A stretch of DNA of 64,000 bases from Streptomyces sp. NRRL F-6492 (GTDB lineage: Bacteria > Actinomycetota > Actinomycetes > Streptomycetales > Streptomycetaceae). The position numbers were made by a program, and so were the translations under genes. A model generated the notes under the pieces. It was not told the DNA's origin. It saw only the letters and a list, made by a program, of their open reading frames with translations, and did not search any database. Positions 30,865 through 39,802 of this stretch are shown here, piece by piece. The stretch's first letter is position 1. Each line of letters starts with the position of its first letter. The stretch spans positions 1 to 64,000 of the forward strand of contig NZ_LGEG01000212.1 in the NCBI RefSeq assembly GCF_001280125.1, written 5' to 3'.

Positions 30865-30990
30865 GCGCACTCCGGGGTCGGTGTAATTCCGAACCGGCGG
30901 TATAGTCCGCGACCCGTCCGCAGCCAGCGGCCGGTTGACCAGGTGAGATTCCTGGACCGACGGTGAAAGTCCGGATGGGAGGCAGTGCGC
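30865..30990 (+). ncRNA. FMN riboswitch (RFN element) of the riboflavin operon
   Basis: The conserved RFN core is easy to read: TCGGTGTAATTCCGAACCGG, CGGTATAGTCCGCGACCC, GGTTGACCAGGTGAGATTCC, TGGACCGACGGTGAAAGTCC and GGATGGGAGGCAGTGCGC. The closing P1 stem pairs GCGCACT (30865-30871) with AGTGCGC (30984-30990). It should bind FMN and shut down the rib operon when flavin is plentiful. A UUCG-capped hairpin (31000-31015) follows at once and may be part of the expression platform. About 170 nt separate it from the ribD start. Confidence 0.93.
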
Positions 30991-30999
30991 GGCGGGCGA

Positions 31000-31015
31000 A
31001 CCCCTTTCGAGGGGT
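31000..31015 (+). ncRNA. UUCG tetraloop hairpin downstream of the RFN aptamer
   Basis: ACCCCT-TTCG-AGGGGT forms a 6-bp stem with the very stable UUCG tetraloop, ten bases past the aptamer. It may anchor the expression platform; its exact role is not readable. Confidence 0.55.
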
Positions 31016-31158
31016 GTGCCGGCCGTACGTCCGCTGTCCGCCGTCTTCCGGCGGGCCCGGACCCTCGGCCCCGGCGCACCCTGCGCGAGGCGTCCTTCCC
31101 GCTCTTCTGTCGTCCAGACAGGCCCCGGAGTCCGTGCCCGAAGAGGCAGGAGGACCCG

Positions 31159-32238
31159 GTGGACCGGCAGGCCGACACCACCGCCATGCGACGCGCCGTC
31201 GGGCTCGCCGCCCGCGCGCTCGGCGCCACCAGCCCCAACCCCGTCGTCGGCTGCGTCATCACCGACGCCTCCGGACACCGGGTCGGAGAGGGCTACCACC
31301 AGCGCGCCGGCGGCCCGCACGCCGAGGTCCACGCCCTGCGCGAGGCCGGCGTCCTCGCCCGCGGCGGCACCGCCTACGTCACCCTCGAACCCTGCGACCA
31401 CACCGGCCGCACCGGACCCTGCTCCCAGGCCCTGGCCGAGGCCGGGATCAGCCGCGTCGTCTACGCGGTCGGCGACCCGAACCCGCAGGCCACCGGCGGT
31501 GCCGACACCCTGCGCGCGGCCGGCGTCGAGGTCGAGAAGGGACTCCTGGAGGCCGAGGCCGAGGCCGTCAACATCGCCTGGCTCACCTCCGTCCGCCGCG
31601 GCCGCCCCTTCGTCCGCTGGAAGTACGCCGCCACCCTCGACGGCCGGACCGCCGCCGCCGACGGCACCTCCCGCTGGATCACCTCCCCCGAGGCCCGCGC
31701 CGACGTCCACCGGCTGCGCGCCGAGTCCGACGCGGTCCTGGCCGGCGGCGGCACCCTGCGCGCCGACGACCCGCACCTCGCCGTCCGGGGGATCGAGGGC
31801 GCGACCCAGCCGCTGCGGGTCGTCCTCGACACCCGCGCCACGATCCCGCCGACCGCCCGCGTCCTCGACGACGCCGCGCCCACCCTGGTCGTCGTCGGCG
31901 AGGACGCCGACACCCGGCACCTGCCCGGCGCCGAGACGCTCCGGCTGCCCCTGCGCGACGGCCGGATCGGCGTCCACGACCTGCTCGACCGGCTCCACGC
32001 CCGGGGCGTGCGCTCGGTCCTCCTCGAAGGCGGCCCCACCCTCGCGGGCTCCTTCGTCGCCGCGGGCGCCGTCGACCAGGTCGTCGGCTACCTCGCCCCG
32101 GTCCTCCTCGGCGACGGCCCGCAGGCCCTCACCGGGGCGGGAATCGGCACCATCGCCGAAGCGTTGCGGCTCGACATCACCGAGACCGTCCGCATCGGCC
32201 CCGACCTCCGCATCACCGCCACCCCCAAGGGAGCCTGA
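31159..32238 (+). CDS. ribD: Bifunctional diaminohydroxyphosphoribosylaminopyrimidine deaminase / reductase
   Basis: Second and third steps of riboflavin synthesis after GTP cyclohydrolase II. A 359-residue protein: the zinc deaminase domain has HAE at residues 54-56 and EPCDHTGRTGPC (Cys79, Cys88); the NADPH reductase domain starts about residue 150 (RPFVRWKYAATLDGRTAAADG in parts) and ends in LLEGGPTLAGSF and the lobe after it. GTG 31159 has AGGAGG six bases upstream and fixes the start; the frame is open further up but through the riboswitch. ribE starts three bases after the stop, so they share one transcript. Confidence 0.94.
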   Translation: MDRQADTTAMRRAVGLAARALGATSPNPVVGCVITDASGHRVGEGYHQRAGGPHAEVHALREAGVLARGGTAYVTLEPCDHTGRTGPCSQALAEAGISRVVYAVGDPNPQATGGADTLRAAGVEVEKGLLEAEAEAVNIAWLTSVRRGRPFVRWKYAATLDGRTAAADGTSRWITSPEARADVHRLRAESDAVLAGGGTLRADDPHLAVRGIEGATQPLRVVLDTRATIPPTARVLDDAAPTLVVVGEDADTRHLPGAETLRLPLRDGRIGVHDLLDRLHARGVRSVLLEGGPTLAGSFVAAGAVDQVVGYLAPVLLGDGPQALTGAGIGTIAEALRLDITETVRIGPDLRITATPKGA

Positions 32239-32240
32239 CC

Positions 32241-32849
32241 GTGTTCACCGGAATCGTCGAAGAACTGGGCGAGGTCGTCGCCGTCGAGCAGCTGGAGGAC
32301 GCCTCCCGCTTCCGACTGCGCGGCCCCCTGGTCACGGAAGGCGCCCAGCACGGCGACTCCATCGCCGTCAACGGTGTCTGTCTCACGGTCGTCGAGCACG
32401 GCGACGGCGAGTTCACCGCCGACGTCATGGCCGAGACCCTCAAGCGGTCCGGCCTCGGCGCCCTCGGCGTCGGCTCCCGCGTCAACCTGGAACGGCCCAT
32501 GGCCGTCGGCGGCCGCCTCGGCGGCCACATCGTCCAGGGCCACGTCGACGGCACCGGCACCGTCCTGGAGCGCACCCCGTCCGAGCACTGGGAACTGGTC
32601 AAGGTCGGCCTCCCCGCCCCCCTCGCCCGCTACGTCGTCGAGAAGGGCTCGATCACGGTCGACGGCGTCAGCCTCACCGTCGTCGAGGTCGGCGACGACT
32701 GGTTCACCATCAGCCTCATCCCCACCACCCTCGACCTGACCACGCTCGGCATCAAGAAGAGCGGCGACCCGGTCAACCTGGAAGTGGACGTCATCGCCAA
32801 GTACGTCGAGCGGCTGCTCGGCCCGAACGCACGGGAGAACGTCAAGTGA
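32241..32849 (+). CDS. ribE: Riboflavin synthase, alpha chain
   Basis: Dismutates two 6,7-dimethyl-8-ribityllumazines to riboflavin. The 202-residue protein shows the internal duplication of the family: [12 protein letters not shown] and [14 protein letters not shown] in the first barrel, [14 protein letters not shown] and [16 protein letters not shown] in the second. GTG 32241 begins VFTGIVEE, the invariant family N-terminus, and the stop overlaps the ribM start by four bases. Some annotations call this gene ribC. Confidence 0.94.
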   Translation: MFTGIVEELGEVVAVEQLEDASRFRLRGPLVTEGAQHGDSIAVNGVCLTVVEHGDGEFTADVMAETLKRSGLGALGVGSRVNLERPMAVGGRLGGHIVQGHVDGTGTVLERTPSEHWELVKVGLPAPLARYVVEKGSITVDGVSLTVVEVGDDWFTISLIPTTLDLTTLGIKKSGDPVNLEVDVIAKYVERLLGPNARENVK

Positions 32850-33481
32850 ACTGGCTCGACTCCGAGGCGTTCACCCTCCTCGGCCAGCGCATCATCTGGT
32901 CCGACATGGTCGGCAACCTCTTCGGCCTCGCCGCCCTCGCGCTCGGCTGGCGCCGCTCCGTCTGGACCTGGCCCGTGCAGTTCCTCGCCGGCCTCATCCT
33001 CTTCGCGGCCTTCTACGGCCACCTCGCCGGCAGCGCGGGCAAGCAGGCCGTCGTCGTGCTCGTGGCGATCTACGGCTGGTGGCAGTGGCAGCGCGGCAAG
33101 GGCCAGGGGGCGGACGGCCACATCACCGTGCGCTTCGCCACCTGGCGCGAGCGCGGCGCCATGATCGCCGCGGCCGCCGCCGGCACCGTCGCCGTGGCCC
33201 TTTTCTTCGAGGCCTTCCCGAAGCTGTCCTGGGACCCCTGGCCCGACGCCTACATCTTCGTCGGCACCGTCGTCGCCATGTACGCCCAGGCCCGGGGCAT
33301 GGTCGAGTTCTGGTTCGCCTGGCTGCTCGTCGACCTGGTCGGCGTCCCGCTGAACTTCGCCAACGGCTACGCCTTCTCCGGCTTCGTCTACGTCATCTAC
33401 GGCGCGCTCGCCCTGTGGGGCATGCGCGACTGGTGGCTCCGCTCCCGCACCGCCCCCGCTCTGGAAGGAGCCCACGCATGA
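32846..33481 (+). CDS. ribM: PnuC-superfamily riboflavin transporter (RibM/PnuX type)
   Basis: A 211-residue membrane protein with about seven helices, of the PnuC fold used for uptake of vitamins as nucleosides. Motifs: [30 protein letters not shown] (the aromatic substrate-site stretch) and [17 protein letters not shown]. RibM in the S. davawensis rib operon and PnuX in corynebacteria import riboflavin, and the position here between ribE and ribBA behind an FMN riboswitch points to riboflavin, not nicotinamide riboside. It overlaps both neighbours by four bases (GTGA, ATGA). Confidence 0.88.
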   Translation: MNWLDSEAFTLLGQRIIWSDMVGNLFGLAALALGWRRSVWTWPVQFLAGLILFAAFYGHLAGSAGKQAVVVLVAIYGWWQWQRGKGQGADGHITVRFATWRERGAMIAAAAAGTVAVALFFEAFPKLSWDPWPDAYIFVGTVVAMYAQARGMVEFWFAWLLVDLVGVPLNFANGYAFSGFVYVIYGALALWGMRDWWLRSRTAPALEGAHA

Positions 33482-34755
33482 GTTCCCTCCCCTCCTGGGA
33501 CGCCGCCGACCTCGCCCTCGACCCCGTCGAGCAGGCGATCCGGGACATCGCCGCCGGCCGCCCCGTCGTCGTCGTCGACGACGAGGACCGCGAGAACGAG
33601 GGCGACCTCGTCATCGCCGCCGAGAAGGCCACCCCTGAGATCGTCGCCTTCATGATGAGCGAGTGCCGCGGCCTGATCTGCGCCCCCATGGAGGACGAGG
33701 AACTGGAGCGCCTCGAACTCCCGCAGATGGTCGCGCACAACACCGAGTCGATGCGCACGGCCTTCACCGTCTCCGTCGACGCGTCCCCCGCCCACGGCGT
33801 CACCACCGGCATCTCCGCCGCCGACCGCGCCACCACCCTGCGAATGCTGGCGGGCGGACGCCACGAGCCCTCCGACTTCGTCCGCCCCGGCCACGTCTTC
33901 CCGCTGCGCGCCAGGCCCGGCGGCGTCCTCGCCCGCAACGGCCACACCGAGGCGGCCGTCGACCTCGCCCGCCTCGCGGGCCTGCGCCCGGCCGGCGCCA
34001 TCGTCGAGATCGCCGGCGAGGACGGCGTCATGCTGCGCCTGCCCGAGCTCGTCCCCTTCGCCCGCAAGCACGGCCTCACGATCATCTCCATCGAGGACCT
34101 GATCGCCTACCGCCGCTCCGCCGAGCCGACCGTCCGCCGCGAGGCCGAGGTCCGGCTCCCCACCGCGCACGGCGACTTCACCGCGTACGGCTACCGCTCC
34201 ACCGTCGACGGCGTCGAGCACGTCGCCCTCGTCCACGGCGAGATCGGCGACGGCGAGGACGTCCTGGTCCGGGTCCACTCCGAGTGCCTGACCGGCGACA
34301 TCTTCCACTCGCTGCGCTGCGACTGCGGCCCCCAGCTCCAGGCCTCCATGGACCGGATCACCGAGGCCGGCCGGGGCGTCGTCGTCTACCTGCGCGGCCA
34401 CGAGGGCCGCGGCATCGGCCTGCTGTCCAAGCTGCGCGCGTACGAGCTCCAGGAGCTCGGCCGCGACACCCTCGACGCCAACCTGGAGCTCGGGCTGCCC
34501 GCCGACGCCCGCGACTACGCGGCCGGCGCGCAGATCCTCGCCGACCTCGGCGTCCGCGGCCTGCGCCTGATGACCAACAACCCCGACAAGATCGACGCCC
34601 TCACCCGGTACGGCCTCGTCGTCGAGGGCCGCGAGCCCATGCCGGTCCAGGCCGGCGAGCACAACCTCCGCTACCTGCGCACCAAGCGGGACCGGATGGG
34701 CCACGACCTGCCCTGGCTGGACGGCTCCCCGGCCTCCACCTGCGGCAACCAGTAA
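33478..34755 (+). CDS. ribBA: Bifunctional 3,4-dihydroxy-2-butanone 4-phosphate synthase / GTP cyclohydrolase II
   Basis: Supplies both riboflavin precursors: the four-carbon unit from ribulose 5-phosphate and the pyrimidine from GTP. The 425-residue fusion has the RibB half at ~1-205 ([14 protein letters not shown], then [13 protein letters not shown] and [16 protein letters not shown]) and the RibA half with zinc ligands in [29 protein letters not shown] and LMTNNPDKI. The start overlaps the ribM stop. In-operon rpe-type supply of ribulose 5-phosphate is not needed; rpe lies 20 kb away. Confidence 0.95.
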   Translation: MSSLPSWDAADLALDPVEQAIRDIAAGRPVVVVDDEDRENEGDLVIAAEKATPEIVAFMMSECRGLICAPMEDEELERLELPQMVAHNTESMRTAFTVSVDASPAHGVTTGISAADRATTLRMLAGGRHEPSDFVRPGHVFPLRARPGGVLARNGHTEAAVDLARLAGLRPAGAIVEIAGEDGVMLRLPELVPFARKHGLTIISIEDLIAYRRSAEPTVRREAEVRLPTAHGDFTAYGYRSTVDGVEHVALVHGEIGDGEDVLVRVHSECLTGDIFHSLRCDCGPQLQASMDRITEAGRGVVVYLRGHEGRGIGLLSKLRAYELQELGRDTLDANLELGLPADARDYAAGAQILADLGVRGLRLMTNNPDKIDALTRYGLVVEGREPMPVQAGEHNLRYLRTKRDRMGHDLPWLDGSPASTCGNQ

Positions 34756-34812
34756 CCCCGTACGCATCCACCGGTACCACCCGTACCAGCGGCACCATCG
34801 GCAAGGAGAAAC

Positions 34813-35298
34813 ATGAGCGGCAAGGGCGCACCCGTCCTCAGCGTGAAGAACTGCGGCGACCTCCGCGTCGCGGTCATCGCGGCCCAGTGGCACGAGAAGA
34901 TCATGGACGGCCTCGTCGACGGCGCCCTGCGCGCCCTGGGCGAGCTCGGCATCGACGAGCCGACCCTGCTCCGCGTCCCCGGCAGCTTCGAACTCCCGGT
35001 CGTGGCGAAGGTCCTCGCCGGGCGCGGCTACGATGCCATCGTGGCGCTCGGCGTCGTCATCCGCGGCGGAACGCCGCACTTCGAGTACGTGTGCCAGGGC
35101 GTCACCCACGGCCTCACCCAGGTCTCGATCGACACCGGCGTACCCGTCGGATTCGGCGTCCTCACCGTCGACAACGAGGAGCAGGCGCTCGACCGGGCCG
35201 GCCTCGAAGGCTCCTCCGAGGACAAGGGCCACGAGGCCGTCACCGCCGCCGTCGCCACCGCCACCACACTGCGCACGGTCAGCGAACCCTGGCGCTGA
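34813..35298 (+). CDS. ribH: 6,7-Dimethyl-8-ribityllumazine synthase
   Basis: Condenses the RibA/D product with the RibB product; forms the icosahedral or pentameric shell. The 161-residue protein carries [15 protein letters not shown], the [17 protein letters not shown] active-site segment with the catalytic His, and [24 protein letters not shown] 34813 has AAGGAG upstream. It closes the riboflavin operon; hisE follows after 35 bases, so read-through from the rib promoter is possible. Confidence 0.95.
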   Translation: MSGKGAPVLSVKNCGDLRVAVIAAQWHEKIMDGLVDGALRALGELGIDEPTLLRVPGSFELPVVAKVLAGRGYDAIVALGVVIRGGTPHFEYVCQGVTHGLTQVSIDTGVPVGFGVLTVDNEEQALDRAGLEGSSEDKGHEAVTAAVATATTLRTVSEPWR

Positions 35299-35333
35299 GT
35301 GGCGCACGCGCACCCCGTACTCTTAGGACCATC

Positions 35334-35606
35334 ATGGCGAACAAAACCTTCGAAGAGCTCTTCGCCGAGCTGAAGCTCAAGGCCGAGAACGGTGACCCGG
35401 CCACCTCCCGCACCGCGGAACTGGTGGACAAGGGCGTCCATGCCATCGGCAAGAAGGTCGTCGAGGAGGCCGCCGAGGTCTGGATGGCCGCCGAGTACGA
35501 GGGCAAGGAAGCCGCCGCCGAGGAGATCTCGCAGCTGCTGTACCACGTCCAGGTGATGATGGTCGCCCGCGGGATCTCGCTCGACGACGTCTATGCCCAC
35601 CTCTGA
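35334..35606 (+). CDS. hisE: Phosphoribosyl-ATP pyrophosphatase
   Basis: Second step of histidine synthesis: PR-ATP to PR-AMP. The 90-residue protein has the MazG-like helical fold with [20 protein letters not shown] and [18 protein letters not shown], whose EExxE and ExxD-type residues bind magnesium. ATG 35334 matches the family start ([10 protein letters not shown]). hisG follows 49 bases downstream, a common actinobacterial hisEG pair separate from the main his operon. Confidence 0.94.
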   Translation: MANKTFEELFAELKLKAENGDPATSRTAELVDKGVHAIGKKVVEEAAEVWMAAEYEGKEAAAEEISQLLYHVQVMMVARGISLDDVYAHL

Positions 35607-35655
35607 ACCAGCCCGTTCCCCACACCCGACTCCCCAGGCAAAGGAAGCCCACCCC

Positions 35656-36504
35656 ATGCTGCGCATCGCCGTCCCCAACAAGGGTTCCCTCTCCGGACCT
35701 GCGTCGGCCATGCTCCATGAGGCCGGCTACCGCCAGCGCAAGGAGTCCAAGGAACTGGTGGTCATCGACCCCGACAACGAGGTCGAGTTCTTCTACCTAC
35801 GTCCCAAGGACATCGCGATCTACGTCGCCTCCGGGAAGCTGGACATCGGCATCACCGGCCGCGACCTGCTCCTGGACTCCGGCGCCAGCGCCGAGGAGAT
35901 CCTCCCGCTGAACTTCGGCCGCTCCACCTTCCGGTACGCCACCCGGCCGGGCACCGCGAACGGCCCCGAGGACTTCGGCGGCATGACGATCGCCACCTCC
36001 TACGAGGGCATCGTCGCCAAGCACCTGGCCGATCAGGGCATCGACGCCTCCGTCGTGCACCTGGACGGGGCGGTCGAGACCGCGATCCAGCTCGGCGTCG
36101 CCCAGGTCATCGCGGACGTCGTGGAGACCGGCACCAGCCTGCGCAACGCCGGCCTGGAGGTCATCGGCGACCCGATCCTCACCTCCGAGGCCGTCGTCGT
36201 CCGCCGCCAGGGCGCCACCGACGACCACCCGCAGGTCCAGCAGTTCCTGCGCCGCCTCCAGGGCGTCCTCGTCGCCCGTTCGTACGTGATGATGGACTAC
36301 GACTGCCGCGCCGAGCACCTGGAGCAGGCCGTCGCCCTCACCCCGGGCCTGGAGTCGCCCACCATCTCCCCGCTGCACAACGAGGGCTGGGTCGCCGTCC
36401 GCGCGATGGTCCCCGCCAAGGAGGCGCAGCGGATCATGGACGACCTGTACGAGCTGGGCGCCCGCGCCATCCTCACCACCGCGATCCACGCCTGCCGCCT
36501 CTGA
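35656..36504 (+). CDS. hisG: ATP phosphoribosyltransferase, long form
   Basis: First and rate-limiting step of histidine synthesis. At 282 residues it is the long form, with a C-terminal domain for feedback inhibition by histidine. It begins MLRIAVPNKGSLSGPA and has SGKLDIGITGRDLLLDSG, then the phosphoribosyl loop ADVVETGTSLRNAGLEV; the regulatory domain starts near residue 210 and ends AILTTAIHACRL. ATG 35656 is preceded by AAAGGAAG; the frame is open a little upstream but without homology. Confidence 0.95.
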   Translation: MLRIAVPNKGSLSGPASAMLHEAGYRQRKESKELVVIDPDNEVEFFYLRPKDIAIYVASGKLDIGITGRDLLLDSGASAEEILPLNFGRSTFRYATRPGTANGPEDFGGMTIATSYEGIVAKHLADQGIDASVVHLDGAVETAIQLGVAQVIADVVETGTSLRNAGLEVIGDPILTSEAVVVRRQGATDDHPQVQQFLRRLQGVLVARSYVMMDYDCRAEHLEQAVALTPGLESPTISPLHNEGWVAVRAMVPAKEAQRIMDDLYELGARAILTTAIHACRL

Positions 36505-36555
36505 CGGCCGGGCGCCGCACGTCCCACCCCGCACCACCAGGCACCGAGGAACCCC

Positions 36556-37008
36556 ATGTCCGAGCCCACGACGCCCGCCCTCCCGGTCACCTTCCGGCCC
36601 GGCCGCACCCGGGCCGTCCTGCTGACCGTGGGGATCGCGATGTTCGCCACCGTCACCCTGGTGGCGATGATGCTGGAGCGGCTCGGACCGGGGGAGCGCG
36701 CCAGCTTCGTCCTCACCGCCGCGCTCTTCCTCGGGGTCCTCGTCCTGCTGAGCCGCCCCAAGGTCGTCGCCGACGACGAGGGCGTCACGGTCGTCAACAT
36801 CACCCGGAGCCGCCGGCTCGCCTGGGCGGAGATCCTGCGCGTCAACCTCCGTGCCGGCGACCCGTGGGTCTTCCTGGACCTGAGCGACGGCACCAGCCTG
36901 CCCGTGCTCGGCATCCAGCCCGGCATCGCCAGGGAGGCGGCCCTCCGGGACGCCCGCGCCCTGCGGGCCCTGACCGAGAGCCGGGGAACGGGCGCGGAGG
37001 GGGCCTGA
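36556..37008 (+). CDS. PH-domain-like membrane protein
   Basis: A 150-residue protein with two transmembrane helices (about residues 18-40 and 50-68), then a short PH-like beta domain (VVADDEGVTVVNITRSRRLAWAEI in parts, then VNLRAGDPWVFLDLSDGTSLPVLGIQ) facing the cytoplasm. Many actinobacteria have such a gene right after hisG, but its role is unknown. The start ATG 36556 has GAGGAA upstream. It is probably co-transcribed with hisEG (51-base gap). I make no functional claim. Confidence 0.82.
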   Translation: MSEPTTPALPVTFRPGRTRAVLLTVGIAMFATVTLVAMMLERLGPGERASFVLTAALFLGVLVLLSRPKVVADDEGVTVVNITRSRRLAWAEILRVNLRAGDPWVFLDLSDGTSLPVLGIQPGIAREAALRDARALRALTESRGTGAEGA

Positions 37009-37132
37009 CCCCCCGGGGGCTCCACCGGAAGGGGCGCCGGGGGGAACTCCTTCCCGCCCGTCGGGGAGAACCCCGGTCCGTCCCCCATCCGGAGCCGACC
37101 CCCTGCCCTTCGGGGCGTCCGCGTGACTACTC

Positions 37133-37205
37133 TGGAGGCGGTGGTGCCGAGCGCACCACCGCCTCGCGTGTGCAGGGCCGCCGTCACGGCGGCCCGCGAG
37201 GCCGC
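37133..37205 (+). ncRNA. Structured leader upstream of the CorC-type genes
   Basis: Two consecutive hairpins: 37137-37147 pairs with 37153-37163 (11 bp, 5-nt loop), and 37161-37168 pairs with 37195-37202 enclosing an inner 9-bp stem (37175-37183 with 37187-37195, loop TCA) with a single-stranded TGTGCA on one side. The stems partly compete for bases, and the block ends about 85 nt before the start codon. It could be a cation-sensing leader or simply a terminator; I cannot assign it to a known riboswitch class. Confidence 0.45.
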
Positions 37206-37289
37206 CCTTCTACCCGAGGAGTGACTCCCTCCAGCAATGGACGGATCGTCCGGTAATACCCGCGCCGCCCCCTCCCAGGAGGCGGCGGC

Positions 37290-38708
37290 ATGATCGTCTC
37301 CCTTCTGCTGCTCGCCGCGGCCTTCCTCCTGATCCTCGCCAACGGCTTCTTCGTGGCCGCCGAGTTCGGTCTCGTGACCGTCGAGCGCGCCGAGGCCGAG
37401 CGGGCCGCGGCCGCCGGCGACCGGCGCGCCCGCACCGTCGTCACCGCGCTGCGCGAGCTGTCCTTCCAGCTCTCCGGCACCCAGCTCGGCATCACCCTCA
37501 CCTCGCTCGTCGTCGGCATGCTCGCCGAGCCCGCGCTCGCCGGGTTGCTGCACGGGCCGCTCACCGCGACCGGACTGCCCACGGGGGCCGTCTCCGGGGT
37601 GTCGGTGGTGATCGGGATGCTGCTCGCCTCCGCCGTCCAGATGGTGGTCGGCGAGCTGGTGCCGAAGAACTGGGCGGTCTCCCGGCCGCTCCAGGTGGCC
37701 CGTTTCGTCGCCACCCCGCAGCGCCGCTTCTCCGCCCTCTTCCGGCCGGTGATCGCCCTGCTCAACCGGGTCGCCAACCGGCTCGTCCGGCTCCTGGGCG
37801 TCGAGCCCACCGAGGAGCTGGACTCGGTCCGCACCCCCGGCGAGCTGGTCTCCCTGGCCCGGCACTCGGCCCTGGCCGGCACCCTCGAACAGGACACCGC
37901 CGACCTCTTCGTACGGACCCTGTCCCTCGGCGGCCTCACCGCCGAGCAGGTCATGACCCCGCGCGTGAAGGTCAACGCCCTCCAGTGGGACGCCACCGCG
38001 GCGGACGTCCTCAACCTCACCCGGGCCACCGGCCTCTCGCGCTTCCCGGTCTACCGCGACCGGATCGACGAGGTCGTCGGCATGGTCCACCTCAAGGACG
38101 CGCTCGCCGTCGCCCCGCACGCCCGGCTGCGCACCCCCGTCGGCCGGATCGCGGTCCCGCCGCTCCTCGTCCCCGAGTCGCTGCCCGCCCAGGCCCTCCT
38201 GGAACGGCTGCGCCGCGAACAGCCGATCGCGGTGGTCGTCGACGAGTACGGCGGCACCGCCGGCGTCGTCACCCTGGAGGACATCGTCGAGGAACTCGTC
38301 GGCGAGGTCCGCGACGAGCACGACACCGCGGCCGACGGACGGCCCGAGCCGGTCGCCGCCCCCGCCGAGGACGGACGTCCCGCCTGGGAGGCCGACGGCT
38401 CCTGCCGGGTCCACGCCCTGCGCCGGGTGGGCCTCGACGTGCCCGACGGGCCGTACGAGACCGTCGCCGGGCTCGTCGCCGACCTCCTCGGCCGCATCCC
38501 CGCAGCCGGGGACCGGGTCGAACTGCCCGGCTGGCAGCTCTCGGTCCGCCGGGTCGACCGCTACCGTGCCGAGAGCGTCCGGATCGTCCGGACGACCCCG
38601 GACCCGTCCCCGGCCGCGGCCCCGGCCCTGAATCCGGACCCGAATCCGGTCCCGGTCCCGGTCGCGGCGTCCGCCGCCGGTCCGCTGGTCGCGGAGGGCG
38701 CCCGATGA
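37290..38708 (+). CDS. CNNM/CorC-family membrane protein with CBS pair and transporter-associated domain
   Basis: A 472-residue protein: N-terminal CNNM (DUF21) membrane domain with three to four helices (LILANGFFVAAEFGLVTVERA; QLGITLTSLVVGMLAEP; GELVPKNWAVSRP), a CBS pair (~195-330; VMTPRVKVNALQWDATAADV, VVDEYGGTAGVVTLEDIVEELVGEVRDE in parts), and a CorC_HlyC domain (~365-430). A Pro/Ala tail follows. Relatives export Mg2+/Co2+ or affect cation homeostasis. The next gene overlaps by four bases. Ion specificity is not readable. Confidence 0.88.
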   Translation: MIVSLLLLAAAFLLILANGFFVAAEFGLVTVERAEAERAAAAGDRRARTVVTALRELSFQLSGTQLGITLTSLVVGMLAEPALAGLLHGPLTATGLPTGAVSGVSVVIGMLLASAVQMVVGELVPKNWAVSRPLQVARFVATPQRRFSALFRPVIALLNRVANRLVRLLGVEPTEELDSVRTPGELVSLARHSALAGTLEQDTADLFVRTLSLGGLTAEQVMTPRVKVNALQWDATAADVLNLTRATGLSRFPVYRDRIDEVVGMVHLKDALAVAPHARLRTPVGRIAVPPLLVPESLPAQALLERLRREQPIAVVVDEYGGTAGVVTLEDIVEELVGEVRDEHDTAADGRPEPVAAPAEDGRPAWEADGSCRVHALRRVGLDVPDGPYETVAGLVADLLGRIPAAGDRVELPGWQLSVRRVDRYRAESVRIVRTTPDPSPAAAPALNPDPNPVPVPVAASAAGPLVAEGAR

Positions 38709-39793
38709 GCACCCTCCCACTCCTCCTCGCGCTCCTCCTGGTCCTCGCCAACGGCTTCTTCGTCGGAGCCGAGTTCGCGCTCGTCTCCGTCCGGCGCAGC
38801 CAGATCGAACCGCTCGGCGGAGCCCGGGCCAAGCAGGTCCTGTACGGCCTGGAGAACCTGCCGCGGATGATGGCGGCCGCCCAGTTCGGCATCACGGTCT
38901 GCTCGCTGACGCTCGGCGCCGTCGCCGAGCCGACCGTCGCCCGGCTCCTCGAACCCGTCTTCCACGTGGTCGGGGTCCCCGAGGGACTGATCCACCCGCT
39001 CGGCTACGCCATCGCCCTCGCCGCCGTCGTCTTCCTCCACCTCGTCATCGGCGAGATGGTCCCGAAGAACCTGGCGATGGCCGCGCCCGAACGGACCGCG
39101 CTGTGGCTGGCCCCGGCCCTCGTCGGCTTCGCCCGGCTCTGCCGCCCCGTGACGACCGCCCTGGGCGCCTGCGCCCGGCTGGTCCTGCGGGCGTTCAAGG
39201 TCGAGCCGAAGGACGAGGTGGAGGCCGTCTTCACCAGCGCCCAGCTGGGCCGTCTGGTGGAGGACGCCGGACAGGCCGGTCTGCTCGACCCGGCCGAGCA
39301 GGAGCGTCTGGAGGACGCCCTCGAACTGGGCTCCCGCCCGGTGACCGACGTCCTCATCACCTCCGCCTCCCTGGTCACGGTCCCGCCGTCCGTCACCCCG
39401 CGCGAGATCGAGGAGCTGACCGTACGGACCGGGTACTCGCGCTTCCCGGTCCGCGCCGAGACGGGCGCCGCCTTCACGGGCTTCGTGCACGTGAAGGACG
39501 TCCTCGACCTGGAGGAGCGGGAGCGGGCGGTGCCGCAGCGGCTGTGGCGCCCGATGGCGACGCTCCGGGCGGAGCTCCCGCTCGACGACGCCCTCACCGT
39601 GATGCGCCGCGCCGCGACCCATCTGGCGCAGGTCGCGGACGGCTCGGGCCGGGTCCTCGGACTCGTCGCCCTGGAGGACGTCCTGGAGATGCTGGTGGGC
39701 GAGGTCCGCGACCCCGCCCACCGGGTGCGCCCCCGGACCGCCACGGTCACGATCCCGGTCACGGCCCCCGCCCCGGCTCCCGTGCGGAGCTAG
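38705..39793 (+). CDS. CNNM/CorC-family membrane protein, shorter paralogue
   Basis: A 362-residue paralogue of the preceding gene. It keeps the CNNM membrane domain (VLANGFFVGAEFALVSVRRSQ; QFGITVCSLTLGAVAEP; IGEMVPKNLAMAAPE) and a CBS pair (~190-340), but stops after the second CBS (VALEDVLEMLVGEVRDPAH) with no CorC_HlyC domain, only a short Pro/Val tail. The two proteins are probably made together and may form a heteromer with the longer one; the ATGA overlap supports coupled translation. It converges on the AAA+ gene with a 9-base gap. Confidence 0.88.
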   Translation: MSTLPLLLALLLVLANGFFVGAEFALVSVRRSQIEPLGGARAKQVLYGLENLPRMMAAAQFGITVCSLTLGAVAEPTVARLLEPVFHVVGVPEGLIHPLGYAIALAAVVFLHLVIGEMVPKNLAMAAPERTALWLAPALVGFARLCRPVTTALGACARLVLRAFKVEPKDEVEAVFTSAQLGRLVEDAGQAGLLDPAEQERLEDALELGSRPVTDVLITSASLVTVPPSVTPREIEELTVRTGYSRFPVRAETGAAFTGFVHVKDVLDLEERERAVPQRLWRPMATLRAELPLDDALTVMRRAATHLAQVADGSGRVLGLVALEDVLEMLVGEVRDPAHRVRPRTATVTIPVTAPAPAPVRS

Positions 39794-39802
39794 GGCACCG
39801 GG

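Noticed and set aside
37133..37289. An M-box or yybP-ykoY riboswitch before the CorC-type genes
   Set aside because: The conserved core motifs of both classes are missing; only the hairpins can be supported.
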